A stretch of DNA of 64,000 bases, taken from positions 62,001-126,000 of the forward strand of contig NZ_CDBJ01000079.1 of assembly GCF_000820045.1 (NCBI RefSeq), given 5' to 3'. The notes under the pieces are model-generated. The model worked only from the letters and a program-made list of their open reading frames with translations, made no database searches and was not told where the DNA came from. The DNA is from Aeromonas rivuli (lineage in GTDB: Bacteria > Pseudomonadota > Gammaproteobacteria > Enterobacterales > Aeromonadaceae). Numbering within the stretch: the stretch's first letter is position 1; each line of letters begins with the position of its first letter. A program made the translations under genes and the position numbers. This document shows positions 58,609 through 64,000 of this stretch, piece by piece.

Positions 58609-60201
58609 TCAGCCCGACTGTTCCGCCAGGGCGGTGAGGGCCACGCCTTTGTCGCAGTACATGGCCTTGTCAGCCTGGATCAACCACTGCTCCGCGCTCC
58701 AGCCACTCTGATAGTGACTGACGCCTATGCTGATCCCCACTTGCATGGCCTGGCCGTCTATCTCGAAGGGGGCGGCCATGGCGAGGCGGATCACCTCGGC
58801 GACATCGTGAGCCTGTTTGAGGCTGTAACCGGGCAGCAGCAGGATAAACTCGTCCCCCGCCAGCCGGGCAAAGAAGCAGTGATGGCCGATGGCGCTGGTA
58901 ATGCGCTGAGCGAGCTGGCAGAGGATGGCGTCCCCCTGGCTGTGGCCGAAGTTGTCATTGATGCGTTTGAAATCATCGAGATCGCAAAATAGCAGGCAGC
59001 CTGGTGCGGGTTGAACTATTTGCTGGCGCAGCCGGTTCATCAGGCTGAGGCGATTGGGAAGGCCGGTGAGGGGATCGCGCTGGGCGAGCTGCATGATCTC
59101 CGCTTCACGCCGCTTGCGCAGGGCCACCTCCTTGCTCAACCGATCGTTGCATAGCCACAGATAGAGGGCCAGCACCAGGATCAGGGCTGTGGCGGCCAGA
59201 CTCAGCATGAACCAGGGGCGCCAGAAGACCCATTGGGCTGAGGGGGCATGGTAGAGAAAGTCGGTCAGGGGCACCTTGTGTTTGAGGAGGCCTATCTCCA
59301 CCAGCTGGTTGAGAATATGTTCGAAACGGGCGGGGTTCATGTAGCCCATTTCCACATAGAGCGGCTGGATCATCTCCTTGCTGACCTGCAGCTCGTACTC
59401 CATGTGTGCCTGGGAGCGAGCCACCCCATATTGATCACGCAGCAGTGCGATGGCTTCCTGAGGGTGGGCCAGGGCGTACTGCCAACCGCGCAGGCTGGCA
59501 GCGCGAAAGCGCTCGACCCTCTCGGGGTGCTCGGCCTGGTTCGCCTGGGTGGTAAAGAGGATGTCACTATAAAAATCCACGCCGTAGTTGCGTGGACTGA
59601 TGACGGAGACAGGGATGCCTCGCTCCTCCAGATAGAAGGGCTCGTTGCTCAGATAGGCATTGAAGATGTCGACTCGCCGCTCCACCAGATCGTCGATGTT
59701 GACCGAGGTCTGCAACGGGATCAGCTCATCTTCGCGGATCCCCTGATAGAAGAGGGTGGCCAGCAACTCGGCGTCCTGATGCTCGGGGAACATCATGATG
59801 CGTTTGCCACGCATGTCGGCAAGGGTGAGAATATTGCTGTCGCGCCGGGCGAGGAAAATAGACGGAGAGTGCTGGAAGATGGCCGCCAGTGCCAGAAGGG
59901 ACTCCCCTTCGGCGTACTGGGTCAACACCTCGGTATTGCCGACACCAAAGTCGGCCCGCCCGCTCAACACCTCTGCCACCGGGCTCAGCCCCTTGCCCCC
60001 CTGGCGGATCTCGACGTCCAGGCCCAGTTCTGCGTAGAAGCCCTTGGCCTTGGCCATGTGATAGCCAACGAATTGGGGTTGATGTAGCCAGCGCAGTTGC
60101 AAGACAACGCTGTCTGCACCGGGCGCAGTATCTTCGCTGGCCTGAGCCGAGGGAATGGTCTCAAGGCAGAGCAAGATCAAGTAAAATAGGCATCTCATCA
60201 T
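58609..60201 (-). CDS. NMT1-type periplasmic sensor with GGDEF-family domain (AGDEF)
   Basis: 530 residues: signal peptide (1-21), NMT1/THI5-like binding domain (about 30-310, LQLRWLHQPQFVGYHMAKAKGFYAEL in parts, GRADFGVGNTE), one membrane segment (about 331-350), short linker, GGDEF-family domain (about 375-520, RDPLTGLPNR). The active-site motif is AGDEF (448-452), not GGDEF, and no RxxD I-site precedes it. It may still make cyclic-di-GMP, since some AGDEF variants are active; otherwise it could be a degenerate sensor. The ligand may be a pyrimidine- or thiamine-like molecule. Confidence 0.88.
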   Translation of the reverse strand: MMRCLFYLILLCLETIPSAQASEDTAPGADSVVLQLRWLHQPQFVGYHMAKAKGFYAELGLDVEIRQGGKGLSPVAEVLSGRADFGVGNTEVLTQYAEGESLLALAAIFQHSPSIFLARRDSNILTLADMRGKRIMMFPEHQDAELLATLFYQGIREDELIPLQTSVNIDDLVERRVDIFNAYLSNEPFYLEERGIPVSVISPRNYGVDFYSDILFTTQANQAEHPERVERFRAASLRGWQYALAHPQEAIALLRDQYGVARSQAHMEYELQVSKEMIQPLYVEMGYMNPARFEHILNQLVEIGLLKHKVPLTDFLYHAPSAQWVFWRPWFMLSLAATALILVLALYLWLCNDRLSKEVALRKRREAEIMQLAQRDPLTGLPNRLSLMNRLRQQIVQPAPGCLLFCDLDDFKRINDNFGHSQGDAILCQLAQRITSAIGHHCFFARLAGDEFILLLPGYSLKQAHDVAEVIRLAMAAPFEIDGQAMQVGISIGVSHYQSGWSAEQWLIQADKAMYCDKGVALTALAEQSG

Positions 60202-60286
60202 CCGTGCGAGTCTTCAATTTGTGAGCCAGTGTGGGATGTTATTATCGGGCACGTTTGAGTGCCAACTACCATGAGAATACGTCAAA

Positions 60287-60940
60287 ATGTTGCCTATGTA
60301 TCGCATCCTGTCACAAAACGAACACTTCCTGGTCATCGACAAAGGGCCTGGAATTGGCATGCATGACGAAGGAGGAGACGCGGGTCTGGTGAGCCTGGTG
60401 CGAGCCGACACCGGGCTCGAACTCTATCCGGTGCACCGGCTCGACAAGATGACCTCGGGCCTGCTGTTACTGGCCCGTACCCCGCAGGCTAATCGGGCGC
60501 TGAGCATGAGCTTTGCGGAGCGGCAAGTGAGCAAGCAGTATCTGGCTCTTTCTGACTGCAAACCCAAGAAGAAGCAGGGCTGGATCAAGGGCGACATGCA
60601 AAAGGGGCGAGGTGGCAGCTGGCTGCTGACCCGCAGCCTGGAGAACCCCGCCATCAGCTGGTTCGATTCCACGCCGGTGCGAGAAGGATTACGCCTGTTT
60701 CGTATCAAGCCCCAGACCGGTAAGACCCATCAGATCCGGGTTGCCATGAAGAGCATAGGGGCCCCCATCCTGGGTGATGCACGCTATGGCGGTAGCCCGG
60801 CTGAGCGCGGTTATCTCCATGCATGGCGCCTCGACTTTGTCCTCTGGGATACCCCTTTTTCCTTCGAGTGCCCCCCCGAGTCAGGTCCGGCATGTAGCGC
60901 TCCTGAACTGGCGGCGGCGATGGCAAGGCTGGCGCCCTGA
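60287..60940 (+). CDS. RluA-like pseudouridine synthase (TIGR01621-type)
   Basis: 217 residues with the RluA-family active-site motif HRLDKMTSGLL (catalytic Asp53), QVSKQYLAL, and PQTGKTHQIRVAMKSIGAPILGDARYGG (shown in parts). It lacks an S4 domain. Shorter than RluA/RluC and belongs to the compact RluA-like proteins of unknown RNA target. ATG at 60287; 60296 also possible. Stop overlaps the next gene. Confidence 0.88.
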   Translation: MLPMYRILSQNEHFLVIDKGPGIGMHDEGGDAGLVSLVRADTGLELYPVHRLDKMTSGLLLLARTPQANRALSMSFAERQVSKQYLALSDCKPKKKQGWIKGDMQKGRGGSWLLTRSLENPAISWFDSTPVREGLRLFRIKPQTGKTHQIRVAMKSIGAPILGDARYGGSPAERGYLHAWRLDFVLWDTPFSFECPPESGPACSAPELAAAMARLAP

Positions 60941-61680
60941 TGCCAGCGCCCGGCGCAAGCCAGGATCCCGCGCTGCGGGAAGGGGGACTCGGGCCCATTG
61001 GTGAGGGTCTCATTCTGGCCGACTTCGATGGCACCCTGGCGCCGGGTGACAGCCATGCCGGTCTGCTGCGTTTCATCTTGGTCAGGCGCCGCTGGCCGCT
61101 GCTGCTGTTCCCTCTGCTGATCCTGGGGGCGCTGCTTGTTCTTTTACCTGGGAGGTCATTTGCCAGGGGGAGAGGGTGGGGGATCCCGCTCATCTGGTGG
61201 AGCATTACCTTGGGTCTCTCTCCCCTGGCCTGGCGAGCCTGGGTGCGTGCTTACAGCGCCAGCCGTCCGGGGCTCTTTGTTCCTGCCAGAGCCTTGCTGG
61301 CGGGCTACCATCACAGGCTCTGGATAGTGTCGGCCAGCCCCCGGGCCCTGGTGCGAGGCCAGCTTGCCTTGGCACTGGCCCATGAGCCCGACGGCAAGCC
61401 ATGGCCTGCTCATATTGAGGCGACCCGGCTGCGTTATGCCTTGGGTGGCTTGATCCCGCGCCACTACTGCCATGGCGCCGCCAAGATAACCCCGGTCATG
61501 GCCCGGTTGAAGGTCGCGCTCAGCCTGAGTGACAGCCTGCACGATCTGCCGCTGCTGCGTCTGGGCCGCGTGGCCTGGCTTATCAATCCGGCGCCCAGCC
61601 TGTTGCGCCGTGTCAGGACTCGATTACCCCATATTGTGGTCAAGCAGTGGCGACTGCCTGCGCTGCCCCCTCGCCCTTGA
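60940..61680 (+). CDS. HAD-superfamily phosphatase with membrane-like segment
   Basis: 246 residues. HAD motif I LADFDGT (Asp28, Asp30), a hydrophobic stretch (about 48-70, WPLLLFPLLILGALLVLLPG), motif II IVSASP (about 128), and motif III/IV SDSLHDLPLL. Related to the SerB/PgpC-type HAD proteins that act on phospholipid precursors or small phosphates; exact substrate unknown. ATG overlaps the upstream stop (TGATG), so translation is coupled to the pseudouridine synthase. Confidence 0.8.
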   Translation: MPAPGASQDPALREGGLGPIGEGLILADFDGTLAPGDSHAGLLRFILVRRRWPLLLFPLLILGALLVLLPGRSFARGRGWGIPLIWWSITLGLSPLAWRAWVRAYSASRPGLFVPARALLAGYHHRLWIVSASPRALVRGQLALALAHEPDGKPWPAHIEATRLRYALGGLIPRHYCHGAAKITPVMARLKVALSLSDSLHDLPLLRLGRVAWLINPAPSLLRRVRTRLPHIVVKQWRLPALPPRP

Positions 61681-61747
61681 GCATCTTGTAAGCCAAAGCT
61701 GACAGCCTGAATGGGGGGGGGCCGTCACTACCCGTTGCCATTGCTAA

Positions 61748-61765
61748 TGTAACAAATTATTTACA
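61748..61765 (+). promoter_or_regulatory. TyrR box upstream of hpd, strong match
   Basis: TGTAAC-AAATTA-TTTACA, 11 of 12 palindrome positions of TGTAAA-N6-TTTACA with the right spacing. 127 bases before the hpd start; typical place for an activator or repressor site. Confidence 0.7.
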
Positions 61766-61836
61766 TCCATTACCCCGTTCAGCCCGCCGACTATCTGAGC
61801 CTGTCCTCTTTCCTTCCCGCGACAGCGCACCTCTAA

Positions 61837-61854
61837 TGAAACAAGTTGTTAACA
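61837..61854 (+). promoter_or_regulatory. TyrR-box-like site, weak match, proximal to hpd
   Basis: TGAAAC-AAGTTG-TTAACA, 9 of 12 positions. Its centre is 89 bases from that of the strong box. A strong/weak pair is a common TyrR layout. Confidence 0.4.
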
Positions 61855-61892
61855 CCCATGTTCAACCTGATTTCGTGCAAAAGGAGCGCACC

Positions 61893-62990
61893 ATGATTGC
61901 AGCCAAGGCGACCGCCGCCAACACCATCAATCCCCTCGGCACAGACGGCTTCGAGTTTGTCGAATACACGGCGCCCGATGGCAAAGGCATCGCCGCGCTC
62001 AAGGCCCTGTTTGTCTCCCTCGGTTTCGCCGAAGTGGCTCGCCACAAACACAAAGAGTGCTGGCTCTATCGCCAGGGGGAGATCAATTTTGTGGTCAACG
62101 CCGAACCGCACTCCCAGGCTGAGCAGTTCGCCAGCGTCCATGGTCCGAGCGTGTGTGGCATGGCGTTCAGGGTCGACAATGCGGGCAAGGCGCAGCAGTA
62201 CGCCCTGGCTCAGGGCGCCAAGCCTTTCGTCGGCAAGATAGGGCCCATGGAGCTCAACATCCCCGCCATCTATGGCATCGGCGAGAGCACGCTGTCGTTT
62301 GTGGACCGCTATGGCAGTCGCGGCTCCATCTATGATGTTGACTTCGTCTTCCACCCAGACTGGCAGGCCCGGATGGAGGCGGTTGACGCCGGGCTCTACG
62401 AAATAGATCACCTGACCCACAACGTGCAGCGTGGCAACATGGATGTCTGGTCGAACTTCTATGAGCGAATCGGCAATTTTCGCGAGATCCGCTACTTCGA
62501 CATCGAGGGCAAATTGACGGGTCTGCATTCCCGCGCCATGACGGCCCCCTGCGGCAAGATCCGCATTCCCATCAACGAGTCCTCCGACGACAAGTCCCAG
62601 ATAGAGGAGTACCTGCGCCAGTACAAGGGGGAGGGGATACAGCACATCGCCATGGCCTCCAGGGACATCTACCAGACGATCCGCACCCTGAGGGAGAGGG
62701 GCACCGCCTTCATGTCGACCCCTGATACCTATTACGAGAAGGTCGACGAGCGGGTGGCCGGTCATGACGAAGATCTGGCGGCGCTCAGGGCGCTGAGCAT
62801 CCTGATCGATGGCGCCCCTACCAAGGACGGCATTTTGCTGCAGATCTTCACCGATACTGTGATAGGCCCCGTCTTCTTCGAGATCATCCAGCGCAAGGGC
62901 AATGAAGGGTTCGGCGAGGGGAATTTCCAGGCACTGTTCGAATCCATTGAGCTGGATCAGATCCGCCGGGGTGTGCTCAATGATGAATAA
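61893..62990 (+). CDS. hpd: 4-hydroxyphenylpyruvate dioxygenase
   Basis: Converts 4-hydroxyphenylpyruvate to homogentisate in tyrosine breakdown. 365 residues. Iron ligands His173 (IDHLTHNV), His251 (GEGIQHIAMAS) and Glu330 (GPVFFEIIQRKG), with the C-terminal GFGEGNFQALFESIE. AAGGAG precedes ATG 61893; an earlier in-frame ATG at 61836 lies inside the weak TyrR box and was not used. Homogentisate dioxygenase follows 71 bases later. Homogentisate is the precursor of brown pyomelanin. Confidence 0.97.
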   Translation: MIAAKATAANTINPLGTDGFEFVEYTAPDGKGIAALKALFVSLGFAEVARHKHKECWLYRQGEINFVVNAEPHSQAEQFASVHGPSVCGMAFRVDNAGKAQQYALAQGAKPFVGKIGPMELNIPAIYGIGESTLSFVDRYGSRGSIYDVDFVFHPDWQARMEAVDAGLYEIDHLTHNVQRGNMDVWSNFYERIGNFREIRYFDIEGKLTGLHSRAMTAPCGKIRIPINESSDDKSQIEEYLRQYKGEGIQHIAMASRDIYQTIRTLRERGTAFMSTPDTYYEKVDERVAGHDEDLAALRALSILIDGAPTKDGILLQIFTDTVIGPVFFEIIQRKGNEGFGEGNFQALFESIELDQIRRGVLNDE

Positions 62991-63061
62991 GGTCGGGATG
63001 AGCCAATGTGGGGCTCACCTCTTGTCCCGTGGCGGGATCAGCCCCGCGCAAGGAGTCCGTC

Positions 63062-64000
63062 ATGCGTAACTGGATCAACTTCCCCCATAGAGAGGGCACG
63101 GCATCGCGCCAGGCTCATGCCGACTTGCCCGAGCAGGCCATCTTTGAGCGGGAGCTCGGCCGATCCGGCTTCTTCGGTCCCGCCACCCACATGCATCACA
63201 AGCATGCCCCGACCGACTGGATCAGCTGGGAGGGGCCGCTGCGACCAAGGGCCTTCGATCTCAATGGACTCCATGCAGAGATAGACTCGCTGTCGCCCTG
63301 GGTGGTGCCGGACCTGCTCCATAACGCGCACTGTCGTTACCGGGTCTGGCGGCTGGCGGACAAGATGCCCTTCCTGGTACGCAACGCCGATGGCGATGAG
63401 TTGCTGTTCATCCACGAGGGCAGTGGCGAACTGTTCTGTGACTATGGCCACCTCAGCCTGCGCGATGGGGACTATGTGGTGATCCCCCGAGGCACCATGT
63501 GGCGAATCGAGCCGCACGAGCCCCTGTTCATCCTGCTCATCGAGGCTACCAATGACAGCTATCAGCTGCCGGACAAGGGGCTGGTGGGCAATCATGCCAT
63601 CTTCGACTCGGCCGCCCTGGTGGTGCCTGCCATCGACGAGGCGTTTCTCGCCCAGCAAGATGAGCAGCCCTGGTCGCTACAGATCAAGCGCCACAATCAG
63701 GTCTCTGTGGTGACCTGGCCTTTCAACCCCCTCGATGCCCTTGGCTGGCACGGGGATCTGACCCTGGTCAAGCTCAACTGGCGTGATATCCGTCCGCTGA
63801 TGAGCCATCGCTACCACCTGCCACCCTCGGCGCACTCCACCTTTGTGGCGAGCCGCTTCGTGGTCTGTACCTTCGTGCCGCGCCCCATAGAGAGCGACCC
63901 CGGTGCGTTGCGGGTGCCCTTCTATCACAGCAACGATGATTTTGACGAGGTGCTCTTCTATCACGCGGGCGACTTCTTCAGCCGCGACAACATAGAAAAA
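63062..64000 (+). CDS. hmgA: homogentisate 1,2-dioxygenase (3' truncated)
   Basis: Opens the ring of homogentisate to maleylacetoacetate. The first 313 codons are present, without stop, to the window end. N-terminal MRNWINFPHREGTASRQ, cupin region RDGDYVVIPRGTMWRIEPHEP, and FYHSNDDFDEVLFYHAGDFFSRDNI with metal-site residues match the family (about 380-430 residues; this looks like the shorter type). AAGGAG precedes the ATG. Expected to be followed by fumarylacetoacetase and maleylacetoacetate isomerase outside the window. Confidence 0.93.
   Translation, partial: MRNWINFPHREGTASRQAHADLPEQAIFERELGRSGFFGPATHMHHKHAPTDWISWEGPLRPRAFDLNGLHAEIDSLSPWVVPDLLHNAHCRYRVWRLADKMPFLVRNADGDELLFIHEGSGELFCDYGHLSLRDGDYVVIPRGTMWRIEPHEPLFILLIEATNDSYQLPDKGLVGNHAIFDSAALVVPAIDEAFLAQQDEQPWSLQIKRHNQVSVVTWPFNPLDALGWHGDLTLVKLNWRDIRPLMSHRYHLPPSAHSTFVASRFVVCTFVPRPIESDPGALRVPFYHSNDDFDEVLFYHAGDFFSRDNIEK

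Overview
The window is a GC-rich, densely coding stretch of a gammaproteobacterial chromosome, most likely Aeromonas or a close relative. Gene order follows the E. coli/Vibrio housekeeping blocks (queA-tgt-yajC-secDF; iscRSUA-hscBA-fdx-pepB; ndk-rlmN-pilW-rodZ-ispG-hisS-yfgM-bamB-der-yfgJ; pdxB-asd-fimV-truA-accD-folC-dedD). It also has Aeromonas-like additions: PilW, FimV and a tyrosine-degradation operon. The genus is inferred from gene content and order; I saw no rRNA, tRNA, CRISPR array, prophage or insertion sequence.

Layout. 1-5.2 kb: end of queA, then tgt (queuosine tRNA modification) and the yajC-secD-secF translocase accessory genes. 5.3-9.8 kb: a rhodanese, the lipoprotein NlpI, the oxygen-independent ubiquinone genes ubiU-ubiV divergent from ubiT, and a small membrane protein. 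10-16.1 kb: trmJ, then the complete Isc iron-sulfur operon behind two abutting IscR operators. 16.2-18.8 kb: two overlapping pepB-type leucyl aminopeptidase genes in tandem. 19.2-29.0 kb: ndk to yfgJ, covering nucleotide metabolism, 23S rRNA/tRNA methylation, pilus and cell-shape factors, MEP isoprenoid synthesis, histidyl-tRNA synthetase and outer-membrane and ribosome assembly.

29.1-40.1 kb is more mixed: the aromatic amino-acid permease aroP, the divergent ppsR/ppsA pair with an elaborate intergenic region, a doubly broken SGNH/CE2-type esterase pseudogene, a cysteine hydrolase, small lipoprotein and membrane genes, a VOC protein, an orphan MetQ-like binding protein and a PAP2 phosphatase whose 3' end is partly duplicated. 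40.2-49.1 kb: 72-bp tandem repeats in front of pdxB, then asd, fimV, truA, accD, folC and dedD. 49.1-52.5 kb: tusE, yccS and yccA.

52.7-58.5 kb is a small accessory locus: a LysR regulator divergent from a DUF1302 outer-membrane protein, an unrecognised secreted protein and a coniferyl-type aldehyde dehydrogenase. It looks like a catabolic unit for an unknown hydrophobic or aldehyde-yielding substrate. It is followed by a membrane sensor joining an NMT1-type binding domain to a GGDEF-family domain, then a RluA-like pseudouridine synthase overlapping a HAD phosphatase. The window ends in hpd-hmgA (tyrosine to homogentisate and onward), preceded by two TyrR-box-like sites.

Most of the window is ordinary core genome. 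The best leads are the tandem pepB pair, the pdxB repeats, the esterase pseudogene, the LysR/DUF1302/ALDH locus, the orphan MetQ with MetJ-like boxes, and the ppsA leader. No clearly new defence or mobile system is visible.
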